DNA of 64,000 bases from Erythrobacter tepidarius (GTDB lineage Bacteria > Pseudomonadota > Alphaproteobacteria > Sphingomonadales > Sphingomonadaceae): contig NZ_MUYJ01000001.1 of NCBI RefSeq assembly GCF_002155695.1, positions 124,001 through 188,000 on the forward strand, written 5' to 3'. The notes under the pieces are model-generated. The model saw nothing but the letters and a program-made list of their open reading frames with translations, ran no database searches and had not been told where the DNA came from. Position numbers and translations under genes: made by a program. Positions 51,865 to 61,577 of this stretch are shown here, in pieces. The first letter of the stretch is position 1. Each line of letters starts with the position of its first letter.

Positions 51865-52875
51865 ATGACCGCCGACGTCGTCCCTCTGCCGCGCAGCCGG
51901 CCGACTCTCGATCCGATGCTGTCGCTGACGGCCGCGGGCATGAACTGCGTCAACGCCGTGATCCTCGAACGGATGCAGAGCGAGATTCCGCTGATCCCGC
52001 GCCTTGCCGGCCACCTGATCAGCGGCGGGGGCAAGCGGCTGCGGCCGATGCTGACGCTCGCCGGGGCGGAGCTGGTCGGCTACAAGGGCACCCGGCACCA
52101 CAAACTCGCCGCCGCGGTCGAGTTCATCCACACCGCCACCCTGCTGCACGACGACGTGGTTGACGGCAGCGAGCTTCGGCGCGGCAAGGCAGCGGCCAAC
52201 ATCATCTTCGGCAATCCGGCGACGGTTCTGGTCGGCGATTTCCTGTTCAGCCGCGCCTTCGAGCTGATGACCGAAGACGGCTCGCTCAAGGTGCTCTCGA
52301 TCCTCAGCCGCGCCAGCGCCGTGATCGCAGAGGGCGAGGTCTCGCAGCTCTCCGCCCAGCGCCAGATCAACACCAGTGAGGAACAATACCTCCACATCAT
52401 CGGCGCCAAGACCGCGGCCCTGTTCGCCGCCGCCAGCCACATCAGCGCGGTGGTGGCCGAATGTTCCGAAGAACAGGAGCGCGCGCTCGAAGCCTATGGC
52501 CGCAATCTCGGCGTTGCCTTCCAGCTGGTCGACGATGCGATCGACTATGATTCGGATGCAGCGCAAATGGGCAAGGATCAAGGCGACGATTTCCGCGAAG
52601 GCAAGATGACCTTGCCGGTGATCCTCGCCTATGCCCGCGGCGGCGAGGAGGAACGCAAGTTCTGGAAGGACGCGATCATGGGGCATCGCACCTCGGACGA
52701 GGATCTGGCCCATGCGATTTACCTGATCGGGAAGCACAACGCACTCGAAGATACGCGCGAACGCGCCCGCCATTTCGCGCGCCGCGCGATCGACGCGATC
52801 TCGATCTTCCCCGACGGCAAGGCCCGGCAGGCGATGGCCGAAGCGGCGCAATTCGCGGTCGCGCGCGGGCACTGA
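51865..52875 (+). CDS. ispB: long-chain polyprenyl diphosphate synthase
   Basis: 336 residues. The first Asp-rich motif is LLHDDVVDGSELRRGK, and the second is FQLVDDAIDYDSD. Both bind Mg-pyrophosphate. GGKRLRPMLTLAGAEL and GDFLFSRAFELMTEDG fit octaprenyl/decaprenyl synthases. The product is the ubiquinone side chain (C50 is usual in sphingomonads, inference). Confidence 0.94.
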   Translation: MTADVVPLPRSRPTLDPMLSLTAAGMNCVNAVILERMQSEIPLIPRLAGHLISGGGKRLRPMLTLAGAELVGYKGTRHHKLAAAVEFIHTATLLHDDVVDGSELRRGKAAANIIFGNPATVLVGDFLFSRAFELMTEDGSLKVLSILSRASAVIAEGEVSQLSAQRQINTSEEQYLHIIGAKTAALFAAASHISAVVAECSEEQERALEAYGRNLGVAFQLVDDAIDYDSDAAQMGKDQGDDFREGKMTLPVILAYARGGEEERKFWKDAIMGHRTSDEDLAHAIYLIGKHNALEDTRERARHFARRAIDAISIFPDGKARQAMAEAAQFAVARGH

Positions 52876-52895
52876 GCAGGCTATCGGCCGGGGCG

Positions 52896-55322
52896 ATGCT
52901 CCCCGACCTTCCCATTACCGCCGTTCTGCCCGACATCCGCGCGGCATTGTCGCAGGCAGGGGCAGGTGTGCTGATCGCGCCGCCGGGGGCGGGCAAGACG
53001 ACTGCCGTCGCGCTAGACCTACTCGCCCAGCCATGGTGCAGCGGCCAGATCATTCTCACCTCCCCGCGCCGGGTGGCCGCCCGAGCAGCCGCCGAGCGCA
53101 TGGCCGGGCTGCTCGGCGAGAATCCGGGCGAGACTGTGGGCTACATGACCCGGCTCGACAGCAAGGTGTCGGCGAAGACCCGCATCCTTGTTTTGACCGA
53201 GGCGATCCTCGTGAACCGGCTGGTCGAAGATCCGGAGCTTCCCGGCATTTCGGCATTGCTGTTCGACGAGGCGCACGAACGCGCCCTCGACAGCGATCTG
53301 GGTCTTGCGCTGGCGCTGGAAACCCGCGCGGTGCTGCGCGAGGATCTGCGCGTGCTGGTGATGTCGGCTACGATCGATGGCGCGCGCTTTGCCCGGTTGC
53401 TGGGCGAGGATACGCCGATCATCGAAAGCAAGGGGCGCAGTTTTCCGCTGGAAATAAAGTGGCTTGGCGGCGACACTACGCAAGCGATCGAGGATCGGAT
53501 GACCGCCGCCATCCTCATCGCCTGGCGCGAGGAGGCGGGCGACATCCTCGCCTTTCTGCCCGGTGTGCGTGAGATCGAGCGGGTGCGCGAAGGACTCGAG
53601 GCGCGTTTGCCCGATACCCCGATCCATCCGCTCCACGCCCAGATCGAGCCGGCCGACCAGCGCGCCGCGATCCGCCGCGATCCGCATTGCCGCCGCCGGA
53701 TCGTGCTGGCGACGGCGATTGCCGAGACATCGCTGACCTTGGACGGAGTGCGGGTGGTGGTCGATTCAGGCCTTGCGCGCCTTGCCGAGTTCGACCGGGC
53801 GGCGGGGATGACAAGACTTGTCACACGGCGCGCCTCGCAGGCTTCGGCAGCCCAGCGCGCGGGCCGTGCGGCGCGGCAGGGACCAGGGGTCGCCTATCGC
53901 CTGTGGGAGGAGGCCGGGCATGCCGGCCGTCCGGAGTTCACGCCCGCCGAGATCCAGCAGGCCGATCTTGCCCCCCTGCTGTTGCGCCTTGCCAAGTGGG
54001 GTACGACCAATCCGGCGACGCTGCGATGGCTCGATCCGCCGCCCGAAGCCTCGCTCGCGGCGGCAAGGCGCGCGCTGGGGGCGCTCGGGGCGCTCGATAC
54101 GGGCGGACGGATCACCCCGCTTGGCGAGGCAATTGCCAGCCTCCCGATGGCGCCTGATCAGGCCGCCGCGGTTCTGCATGGCGCGGCGGCGGGTTGCGGC
54201 GAGAATGCGGCGCGGCTGGTCATGCTGCTCCAGGAGCGCGGGTTGGGCGGACGTGCAGAGGACCTGATGCAGCGTCTTGCGCGCTGGCAGAGCGACCGCG
54301 CCCCGCGCGCGGTTTCGGCGGGCCGGATCGCGCAAGGCTGGGCCAGGCAGGCGGGCGCGCGCGCCGCCGTGATCGGGGCAAGTCCCGCACAGGACGCGGC
54401 GGAGGCACTGGCGCTGGCCCGACCCGATTTCGTCGCCCGCCGCCGCGATGCTTCGGGAGAGCATTGGATCAGTGCCGGAGGTAGGGGCTATGAGCTTGAC
54501 CCAGCCTCACCGCTCGCCCGCGCCGAGTGGATCGTGATCGGCGATGCGCAAGGGCAGGCCAAGGGTGCGCGGATCACCTCAGGCGCGGAAATCGCCCCGG
54601 AACGGATCGCGGCTCTGTTTGCCAGAGACTTGCAGGAGCGTATCATAACACGCTGGAACAACGATAAAAAGCGGATCGAAGCCCGGCGCGAGCGCAGGCT
54701 TGGTGCGATTGTGCTGGCAAGTGTCCCCGAGCCTGCCCCGGATCCTGCGGTCTGTGTGGATATCCTTGTGGAAAAGGCTCTGGAGCGGCTGGAGGAACTC
54801 CTGCCTCAGGGCTTCCTCGCCCGCGCGCGGTTTGCCGGTGTCACCGCACTCTCGCCCGAGGCGTTGCGGCAGCAGGCCGCCGACTGGCTGGTCCCGTTGC
54901 TGTTCGGGAGGCGCGACCTCGATCTGCCCCCGCAGCACTTTGCCGATGCCGCGCTGGGACTGCTCGACTGGAACGCGCGCCAGGCGCTCGACAAGACGGC
55001 GCCGACCCATTTCACCGCGCCGGCCCAAACGCGCCACCCCATCGACTATGCCGGTGACGACGCGCCCAGCGTCGAGGTGCGGGTGCAGGCGCTGTTCGGG
55101 CTCGACAGCCAGCCGATGGTCGGCGGCACCCCCTTGCTGTTGAAGCTCACCAGCCCTGCGGGCCGTCCGATCCAGTCGACCCGTGACCTGCCCGGCTTCT
55201 GGCGCGGCAGTTGGCGCGATGTGGTAAAGGATATGAAGGGCCGCTACCCCAAGCACCGCTGGCCTGATCAGCCATGGCGCGAACAGCCGAGCCTGAAGAC
55301 CAAGAACGCGCTTGATCCTTAG
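52896..55322 (+). CDS. hrpB: ATP-dependent helicase HrpB
   Basis: 808 residues. DEAH-box motifs are APPGAGKTTAVAL (Walker A), LLFDEAHERALDSDL (DEAH), VLVMSATID, LATAIAETSLTLDGVRVVVDSGL and QRAGRAARQGPGVAYRLW. The C-terminal HrpB-specific region ends PKHRWPDQPWREQPSLKTKN. Its biological role is not clear even in model bacteria. It follows ispB by 20 bases. Confidence 0.95.
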   Translation: MLPDLPITAVLPDIRAALSQAGAGVLIAPPGAGKTTAVALDLLAQPWCSGQIILTSPRRVAARAAAERMAGLLGENPGETVGYMTRLDSKVSAKTRILVLTEAILVNRLVEDPELPGISALLFDEAHERALDSDLGLALALETRAVLREDLRVLVMSATIDGARFARLLGEDTPIIESKGRSFPLEIKWLGGDTTQAIEDRMTAAILIAWREEAGDILAFLPGVREIERVREGLEARLPDTPIHPLHAQIEPADQRAAIRRDPHCRRRIVLATAIAETSLTLDGVRVVVDSGLARLAEFDRAAGMTRLVTRRASQASAAQRAGRAARQGPGVAYRLWEEAGHAGRPEFTPAEIQQADLAPLLLRLAKWGTTNPATLRWLDPPPEASLAAARRALGALGALDTGGRITPLGEAIASLPMAPDQAAAVLHGAAAGCGENAARLVMLLQERGLGGRAEDLMQRLARWQSDRAPRAVSAGRIAQGWARQAGARAAVIGASPAQDAAEALALARPDFVARRRDASGEHWISAGGRGYELDPASPLARAEWIVIGDAQGQAKGARITSGAEIAPERIAALFARDLQERIITRWNNDKKRIEARRERRLGAIVLASVPEPAPDPAVCVDILVEKALERLEELLPQGFLARARFAGVTALSPEALRQQAADWLVPLLFGRRDLDLPPQHFADAALGLLDWNARQALDKTAPTHFTAPAQTRHPIDYAGDDAPSVEVRVQALFGLDSQPMVGGTPLLLKLTSPAGRPIQSTRDLPGFWRGSWRDVVKDMKGRYPKHRWPDQPWREQPSLKTKNALDP

Positions 55323-55466
55323 CCGCAGGCGCGCACAGCCGCATCCGCGGTCTTGGCCATGCTTGCGCCTTGGGGGTTGCGGCAGGCGCCCGTTCGGGCG
55401 CGCTGAAGGCTGGCGCGTTCGGATTCACCGCTTGATTTCTGATCGGTGCTGACGAAAAGGGCGGGC

Positions 55467-55745
55467 ATGAGTGCACGTATCTATCAAAAGCCCAAGCACG
55501 CCATGCAGTCCGGCAAGGCCCATACCGACGAGTGGGTGCTCGAGTTCGAACAGTCGCAGGCGCGCTTTGCCGATCCGCTGATGGGCTGGACGGGGACGGG
55601 CGATACCCAGTCGCAGGTGCGGCTGACCTTCCCGACCAAGGACGCGGCCAAGGCCTATGCCGCCAAGTATGGCATCCCCGCGCGCGTCCACGCCACCCCG
55701 CCCAGGCGGCTCAAGCTTCAGGCCTATGCGGATAATTTTCGCTGA
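55467..55745 (+). CDS. complex I NDUFS4-like subunit (ETC complex I domain)
   Basis: 92 residues. ARIYQKPKHAMQSGKAHTDEWVLEFE, DPLMGWTGTGDTQSQVRLTFPTKDAAKAYAAKYGIPARV and RRLKLQAYADNF match the 18-kDa/NDUFS4 family, an accessory subunit of alphaproteobacterial complex I encoded away from the nuo operon. The start at 55467 has AGGGCGGGC upstream. Confidence 0.94.
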   Translation: MSARIYQKPKHAMQSGKAHTDEWVLEFEQSQARFADPLMGWTGTGDTQSQVRLTFPTKDAAKAYAAKYGIPARVHATPPRRLKLQAYADNFR

Positions 55746-55899
55746 ATTGCGGTTGCCTCCGGCGTCCCGACTGCATTCTTGCAAGACCCGCAGCAGCGCA
55801 CCTGCGGCAGCGCGCGCCAGCCGGCTGGCCGCCCTGGGGGTGGCTTCATCGTGTCGATGCCCGCTTGAAATTTCTCCTATCGCCCGCCATAGCGCTGGC

Positions 55900-55990
55900 G
55901 GGAGTCGGGTGGACGTTTGCGTCCGCCCACCGTGTCAGGTCCGGAAGGAAGCAGCACAGGTGGATTGCGACGGGTCGCCCGGCTCCTTTT
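55900..55990 (+). ncRNA. ffs: SRP 4.5S RNA
   Basis: The conserved apical loop GTCAGGTCCGGAAGGAAGCAGCA lies at 55934-55956 (signature bases GGAAGGAAGCAGCA). The outer stem GGAGTCGGG (55901-55909) pairs with CCCGGCTCC (55978-55986), followed by TTTTTC. Position directly upstream of dnaX is a common bacterial arrangement. It guides Ffh in membrane targeting. Confidence 0.96.
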
Positions 55991-56051
55991 TCACAGACAT
56001 CGCTGGCACGCCCAGCATGACAAACCGGGCCCGAGCGCCTAGCTTGTCGGC

Positions 56052-57839
56052 ATGACCGATTCCGATCCCGAACTGCCCGAGGAAGGCAAGGGGCCGACGC
56101 CGGCCGAGCTGGAGGCGGCGGGTCAGAACGTGCTGTTCGGCGATTGCCCTCCCGCTGCGGCGCCTGTGACAACGTCGGCGCCCGATCCGGCTCCTGCTGC
56201 TGCCAGCACGCAGCCCTATCGCGTGCTGGCGCGCAAATACCGCCCGCAGACCTTCTCCGAGCTGATCGGCCAGGAAGCCATGGTACGCACTCTGGCCAAT
56301 GCCATCGCGCGCGACCGGCTGGCCCACGCCTTCCTGATGACCGGCGTGCGCGGGGTCGGCAAGACCTCGACCGCGCGGCTGATCGCCAAAGCGCTGAACT
56401 GTGTCGGGCCGGATGGGCAGGGCGGGCCGACGATCAATCCTTGCGGGGTTTGCGAAGCTTGTGTCGCCATCGCGGAGGGGCGCCATATCGATGTGATCGA
56501 GATGGACGCGGCCTCGAACACCGGCGTCGATGACGTGCGCGAGATCATCGAGCAGGTGCGCTATGCGGCGGTTTCGGCGCGCTACAAGATCTACATCATC
56601 GACGAAGTCCACATGCTGTCACGCAATGCTTTCAATGCCTTGCTCAAGACACTTGAGGAACCGCCGCCGCATGTGAAGTTCTTGTTCGCCACCACCGAGG
56701 TCGACAAGCTTCCCGTCACCGTGCTCAGCCGCACCCAGCGCTTCGACTTGCGGCGCATCCCCGCCGCGCTGCTGGCCGAACACTTCGCCAAGGTGTGCAG
56801 CCTCGAAGGCGTGGAGGCCGAGCCGGAGGCGCTCTCGATCATCGCCAATGCCGCCGAAGGATCGGTGCGCGATGGCCTGTCGATCCTCGATCAGGCGATC
56901 GCCCATGCCGATCTCGAAGGCGAGGGCAAGGTCGCCGCGCGCCGTGTGCGCGACATGCTGGGCCTTGCCGACAAGAGCGCGCAGCGCCGCCTGCTCGGCC
57001 ACTTGCTCGAAGGCGATGCGCCTGCGCTGCTGGCGGCGGTCGATGAGCAATATGCGCTCGGCGTTGAGCCGCTGGCCTTGATGCGTGCGCTCATGGATCT
57101 GGTCCACCGCATCACTCTGGCACAGGTGTCTGGCGCCGTGCCCGATGCTCCGGCCGAGGAAGAACGCGTCGCGCTGGCCGATTTCGCCGGCAGGCTGGGG
57201 GCGGGGGAATTGCACCGCCTGTGGCAATTGCTGCTCAAGGGCCATGAGGAAGTGCGCATCGCCCCTGATCCTTTGGCATCGCTGCAGATGGCGCTGCTGC
57301 GGACTCTCCACGCCGCCCAGATGCCCGATCCGGGCAAGCTGGCGCAGCGGCTCGAGGAAATCGCGGCACGTGGTCTTGCGGCTCCGGGCGCTGCCGCTGC
57401 GGCTGAGGGCGCTTCGACTGCGCCAGCCGCTCAGGCTGATCCCGCGCCCGCGCCCGGGCAGGACTGGGCCGCGCTGGTCGAGGCGGTTTATGCCGCGGGC
57501 GAGCTGCGGGTTGCCCAGATCATGCGCGATCGGGTGCGGGTGATCGAACTCGGCCCCGAACGTCTCGTCTTCCAGCAGGCCGACAATTTCCCTGATGACC
57601 CTGCGCCCGATATGCGCGAGGCGCTGTTCAAGGTCACCGGCAAGCGCTGGCAGATCGAACGCGGCAGCGGTCCGGCCCGGCCCAGCTTGCGCGAGGCGGC
57701 CGAGGCCGAAGCTGCCGCCGAGGAGGCGCGCATCCGCTCCGATCCGCTCGTCGCAGCGGCCTTTGCGGCCTTCCCCAAGGCCGAGCTTATCGGGACCGAG
57801 GGCAATGTCGCCCGCGCGTCCCGCCCCGCGTGGAATTGA
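56052..57839 (+). CDS. dnaX: DNA polymerase III gamma/tau subunit
   Basis: 595 residues. The clamp-loader ATPase has YRPQTFSELIGQEAMVRTL, Walker A GVRGVGKTSTAR, the zinc-binding CGVCEAC, Walker B-like IYIIDEVHMLSRNAFNALLKTLEEPP and SRTQRFDLRRI. The Ala/Pro-rich linker (about residues 440-475) and the C-terminal tau domain follow. A 50-residue N-terminal extension is Pro/Ala-rich. ybaB follows after 11 bases. Confidence 0.96.
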   Translation: MTDSDPELPEEGKGPTPAELEAAGQNVLFGDCPPAAAPVTTSAPDPAPAAASTQPYRVLARKYRPQTFSELIGQEAMVRTLANAIARDRLAHAFLMTGVRGVGKTSTARLIAKALNCVGPDGQGGPTINPCGVCEACVAIAEGRHIDVIEMDAASNTGVDDVREIIEQVRYAAVSARYKIYIIDEVHMLSRNAFNALLKTLEEPPPHVKFLFATTEVDKLPVTVLSRTQRFDLRRIPAALLAEHFAKVCSLEGVEAEPEALSIIANAAEGSVRDGLSILDQAIAHADLEGEGKVAARRVRDMLGLADKSAQRRLLGHLLEGDAPALLAAVDEQYALGVEPLALMRALMDLVHRITLAQVSGAVPDAPAEEERVALADFAGRLGAGELHRLWQLLLKGHEEVRIAPDPLASLQMALLRTLHAAQMPDPGKLAQRLEEIAARGLAAPGAAAAAEGASTAPAAQADPAPAPGQDWAALVEAVYAAGELRVAQIMRDRVRVIELGPERLVFQQADNFPDDPAPDMREALFKVTGKRWQIERGSGPARPSLREAAEAEAAAEEARIRSDPLVAAAFAAFPKAELIGTEGNVARASRPAWN

Positions 57840-57850
57840 GGAGTCTCCCG

Positions 57851-58192
57851 ATGAAGTCGATGGAAGAAATGATGGCTGCCGCTCAGAAGGCGGCCGAGAC
57901 CATCAGCAAGCAGATGAACGAGATGCAGGTCAAGCTCGACTCGATCGAGGTCGAGGGCACAGCGGGCGGCGGGCTGGTGAAGGTCCGCGCCAGCGCCAAG
58001 GGCCGCATCCTCGGCGTTTCGATCGATGCCAGCCTTATGAACCCGGACGACAAGCAGATCGTCGAGGATCTGGTGGCCGCCGCCTTCAACGATGCGCGCG
58101 ACCGGGCGGATCGCGTATCAAGCGAGCAGATGAAGGAAATGCAGTCCTCGCTGGGCCTGCCGCCGGGGTTCAACCTGCCCGGGCTGGGGTAA
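57851..58192 (+). CDS. ybaB: YbaB/EbfC-family nucleoid-associated protein
   Basis: 113 residues. KSMEEMMAAAQKAAETISKQMNEMQ forms the N-terminal helix, then VEGTAGGGLVKVRASAKGRILGVSID and the C-terminal helix EDLVAAAFNDARDRADRVSSEQMKEMQ. The dnaX-ybaB pairing is widely conserved; recR, which often follows, is absent. GAGGAGTC lies before the ATG. Confidence 0.94.
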   Translation: MKSMEEMMAAAQKAAETISKQMNEMQVKLDSIEVEGTAGGGLVKVRASAKGRILGVSIDASLMNPDDKQIVEDLVAAAFNDARDRADRVSSEQMKEMQSSLGLPPGFNLPGLG

Positions 58193-58546
58193 TGTTGCTG
58201 CGCTTTTGACCGGCATCCTCGCCCGGCCGCCTGCGCAGGCGAAGTCATCGAATCGTGCGGGCCTTCGTCTTTCCTGTTCGTGGCGATGCCGGAGGCGCTT
58301 GTCCCCTTACTGCGCCATGCCGAGGCTGTGGCGCTGCTTCTGAGCGATCGGCGCGACCACCTTCGCCGCATCGCTGTTCCCGCGCGGGGATAGTGGCTTC
58401 CCGCGGGCCAAGGTGGCCGTTCAGCGGGCCGGAGGCGTCGGGCTGGGCGAGACATGGGGCGGGAAAGCGCGGGCTTTGGCGCGCCCATCCACAAGCGATT
58501 GGGCCGATATGTTGCAGCCCGCCGCCCTGCTTCCCATATCTGCGGC
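58193..58546. other. intergenic region upstream of lon
   Basis: 354 bases without a convincing gene. The final 40 bases hold a candidate heat-shock promoter (listed separately). Confidence 0.5.
58512..58539 (+). promoter_or_regulatory. candidate RpoH-type promoter of lon
   Basis: TTGCAG (58512-58517), 15 bases, then CCCATAT (58533-58539), close to the sigma-32 pattern CTTGAA-N-CCCATNT. The ATG lies only 8 bases after it, which would give a nearly leaderless message, and no ribosome site is visible before the ATG. Weak evidence. Confidence 0.3.
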
Positions 58547-60955
58547 ATGACCCAGACCTACCCTCTCCTTCCCTTGCGCGACATCGTCGTTTTCCCCGGC
58601 ATGGTCGTCCCCCTGTTCGTCGGGCGCGACAAGTCCGTGGCTGCGCTCGAAGCGGCGATGGAAGCCTCCAAGGACATCGTCCTCGTTGCCCAGCTCGATC
58701 CGGGCTGCGACGATCCGGACAGCGATGACCTCTATGATGTCGGCGTGATCGCGCAGGTTCTTCAGCTGTTGAAGCTGCCCGACGGCACGGTGCGCGTGCT
58801 GGTGGAGGGTAAGACCCGCGCGCGCCTGACCGCACTTGAGAATGCCGGCACGCACCTTGTCGCCGAAGTCGATGCGCTGGTGCCCGAGACCGTCGCGGGC
58901 AGCGAGGTCACCGCGCTGATGCGCCAGGTGGTCGAGCAGTTCAGCGAATATGTGAAGCTCAGCAAGAAGATGGGTGATGATGCCGGAATCGATCTGAGCG
59001 AAGTCGATGATGCCGGCCAGCTGGCCGATACCATCGCCGCGGCGATCAGCGCCAAGGTTTCCGACAAGCAAAGCCTGCTGACCGAGAACAATCCGCTCAA
59101 GCGCCTCGAGCTGGTGATGGCGCTGATGGAAGGTGAGCTGTCGGTGCTGCAAGTCGAACGCCGTATCCGAGGGCGCGTCAAGCGCCAGATGGAGAAGACC
59201 CAGCGCGAATACTATCTCAACGAACAATTGAAGGCGATCCAGTCGGAATTGGGCGGAGGCGAGGACGGCGAGGGCAACGAGATTGCCGAACTGACCGAGA
59301 AGATCGAGAAGACCAAGCTGTCCAAGGAAGCCCGCGCCAAGGCACAGGCCGAGCTCAAGAAGCTCAAGTCGATGCAGCCGATGAGCGCCGAGGCGACGGT
59401 GATCCGCAACTATCTCGACGTGCTGCTCGGCCTGCCGTGGGGCAAGAAGTCGCGGCTCAAGAAGGACATCGCCAAAGCGCAGGAGATCCTCGATGCGGAT
59501 CACTACGCGCTCGACAAGGTCAAGGACCGGATCATCGAATACCTCGCGGTGCAGGCGCGCACCAACAAGCTCAAGGGGCCGATCCTGTGCCTCGTGGGTC
59601 CGCCGGGCGTGGGCAAGACCTCATTGGGCAAGTCGATCGCCAAGGCGACGGGGCGCGAATTCGTGCGCCAGTCGCTGGGCGGGGTCCGGGACGAGGCCGA
59701 AATCCGTGGCCACCGGCGCACCTATATCGGTTCGATGCCGGGCAAGATCGTCACCAACCTGCGCAAGGCGGGAACGAGCAATCCGCTGTTCCTGCTCGAC
59801 GAGATCGACAAGCTCGGCCAGGACTTCCGCGGCGATCCGGCCTCGGCCCTGCTGGAGGTGCTCGACCCCGAACAAAACGCCAAGTTCCAGGATCACTATC
59901 TCGAGCTCGATCTCGATCTATCGGACATCATGTTCGTGTGCACCGCGAACAGCCTCAACCTGCCGCAGCCGCTGCTCGACCGGATGGAGATCATCCGGCT
60001 GGAGGGCTACACCGAGGACGAGAAGGTCGAGATCGCCCAGCGCCACCTCATTCAAAAGCAGATCGAGACACATGGATTGAAGAAGGGCGAGTTCACCCTG
60101 ACCGAGGAGGCGCTGCGCGACCTGATCCGCTACTACACCCGCGAGGCGGGGGTTCGCACGCTGGAGCGTGAGATTGCCAAGCTGTGCCGCAAGTCCCTGC
60201 GCCAGATCCTCGAGAAAAAGGCGGACAGCATCACCATTACGCCTGAAAACCTCGGCGACTTTTTGGGTGTGCGCAAGTTCAAGCACGGGGTCTCGGAGGA
60301 AGAGCCGCAGGTCGGTGCCGTCACCGGCCTCGCCTGGACGTCGGTCGGCGGCGAGCTGCTCACCATCGAAAGCGTCACCACCCCGGGCAAGGGCGAGATC
60401 AAGACCACCGGCAAGCTCGGGCAGGTGATGAACGAGAGCGTCGCTGCGGCCTTCAGCTTCGTCAAGGCGCGCGCGCCGGCCTATGGCATCAAGCCGAGTG
60501 TCTTCAACCGCAAGAATGTCCACATCCACCTGCCCGAGGGCGCGGTGCCCAAGGACGGGCCGAGCGCCGGGATCGGGATGGTCACTTCGATCGTATCGAG
60601 CCTCACGGGAATCGCGGTGCGTCCCGACGTGGCGATGACGGGCGAAGTCACGCTGCGCGGCCGGGTGCTGGCGATCGGCGGACTGAAGGAGAAACTGCTG
60701 GCGGCGCTGCGCGGAGGCATCAAGACCGTCCTCATACCCGAGGATAACGTCAAGGATCTTGCCGAGATTCCCGCCAATGCCAAGGCAGGGCTGGAAATCA
60801 TTCCGGTGAGCCATGTCGACGAGGTTCTGGCGCGTGCGCTGGTGAAGCCGCTGGAGGCGATCGAATGGACCGAGGCGGACGATCTGGCGAGCCAGCCTGG
60901 AACCAGTGCTTCGGGCGCCAATCCCGGCGCTTCGGAGATGCCAACGGCGCATTGA
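58547..60955 (+). CDS. lon: ATP-dependent protease Lon
   Basis: 802 residues, full length. Substrate-binding N-domain starts [23 protein letters not shown]. Walker A is GPPGVGKTS at residues 351-359. The protease dyad is Ser673 (PKDGPSAG) and Lys716 ([11 protein letters not shown]). Lon degrades misfolded and regulatory proteins. The C-terminal tail is Ser/Ala-rich. HU follows 239 bases downstream, as in many proteobacteria. Confidence 0.98.
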   Translation: MTQTYPLLPLRDIVVFPGMVVPLFVGRDKSVAALEAAMEASKDIVLVAQLDPGCDDPDSDDLYDVGVIAQVLQLLKLPDGTVRVLVEGKTRARLTALENAGTHLVAEVDALVPETVAGSEVTALMRQVVEQFSEYVKLSKKMGDDAGIDLSEVDDAGQLADTIAAAISAKVSDKQSLLTENNPLKRLELVMALMEGELSVLQVERRIRGRVKRQMEKTQREYYLNEQLKAIQSELGGGEDGEGNEIAELTEKIEKTKLSKEARAKAQAELKKLKSMQPMSAEATVIRNYLDVLLGLPWGKKSRLKKDIAKAQEILDADHYALDKVKDRIIEYLAVQARTNKLKGPILCLVGPPGVGKTSLGKSIAKATGREFVRQSLGGVRDEAEIRGHRRTYIGSMPGKIVTNLRKAGTSNPLFLLDEIDKLGQDFRGDPASALLEVLDPEQNAKFQDHYLELDLDLSDIMFVCTANSLNLPQPLLDRMEIIRLEGYTEDEKVEIAQRHLIQKQIETHGLKKGEFTLTEEALRDLIRYYTREAGVRTLEREIAKLCRKSLRQILEKKADSITITPENLGDFLGVRKFKHGVSEEEPQVGAVTGLAWTSVGGELLTIESVTTPGKGEIKTTGKLGQVMNESVAAAFSFVKARAPAYGIKPSVFNRKNVHIHLPEGAVPKDGPSAGIGMVTSIVSSLTGIAVRPDVAMTGEVTLRGRVLAIGGLKEKLLAALRGGIKTVLIPEDNVKDLAEIPANAKAGLEIIPVSHVDEVLARALVKPLEAIEWTEADDLASQPGTSASGANPGASEMPTAH

Positions 60956-61194
60956 GCCGCTAGAACACGATTTCTTGCCGCGATTCGCGGCAGGGTCGCT
61001 TTCGATCCCGGACACAGGCGTGGTTCGGCTCATGGCGCCCGGCGCCGTGATCCGTTGCAAAACATCACCGCTTTGCACGGGCTTCCTGTCAGAGGCGAAT
61101 AGCCTTTGACAGCTTGGCCGAAACAGTCTGAAGTCCAGATTTTTCGCAAGGCGATTCACCAAAATACCAATTCTCGAGCCGAGGGGGTTCCAAG

Positions 61195-61467
61195 ATGAAT
61201 AAGAACGACCTGATCAGCGCCGTTGCCGATGCAAGCGGCCTTTCCAAAAGCGATGCCTCGAACGCGGTGGAAAGCGTGTTCGACACGATCACCAAGGCCC
61301 TTTCGGGCGGCGATGAGGTGCGGCTGGTGGGCTTCGGCACCTTCTCGGTTGCCAAGCGCAAGGCATCGGTCGGCCGCAATCCGCGCACCGGCGAGGAAAT
61401 GAAGATCAAGGCGTCGAACCAGCCCAAGTTCAAGGCGGGCAAGGGACTCAAGGACGCCGTCAACTGA
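61195..61467 (+). CDS. hup: HU-family DNA-binding protein
   Basis: 90 residues. MNKNDLISAVADASGLSKSDASNAVESVFDTITKAL, GDEVRLVGFGTFSVAKRKASVGRNPRTGEEMKIKASNQPKFKAGKGLKDAVN is the complete HU fold with the DNA-binding arm (GRNPRTGEE). GAGGGGG precedes the ATG. A terminator follows. The order lon-HU is conserved. Confidence 0.97.
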   Translation: MNKNDLISAVADASGLSKSDASNAVESVFDTITKALSGGDEVRLVGFGTFSVAKRKASVGRNPRTGEEMKIKASNQPKFKAGKGLKDAVN

Positions 61468-61504
61468 TCGCCTGATGCCGCCTCCCGCCGGGGGTGGGCA
61501 GGCA

Positions 61505-61550
61505 CAAGAAGACCCCGTCGGCCCTTGGCGGCTGGCGGGGTTTCTTCTTG
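61505..61550 (+). terminator. intrinsic terminator after HU
   Basis: CAAGAAG-ACCCCG (61505-61517) pairs with CGGGGT-TT-CTTCTTG (61536-61550), with an inner GGCC/GGC region. The AT-flanked stem can work in both directions. Confidence 0.8.
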
Positions 61551-61577
61551 TCCGCGCCGCAGCAGCGCTGGGGGCGT

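Noticed and set aside
60977-60993. Hairpin TGCCGCG-att-CGCGGCA after lon as a terminator
   Set aside because: Stem is short and no T-tract follows.
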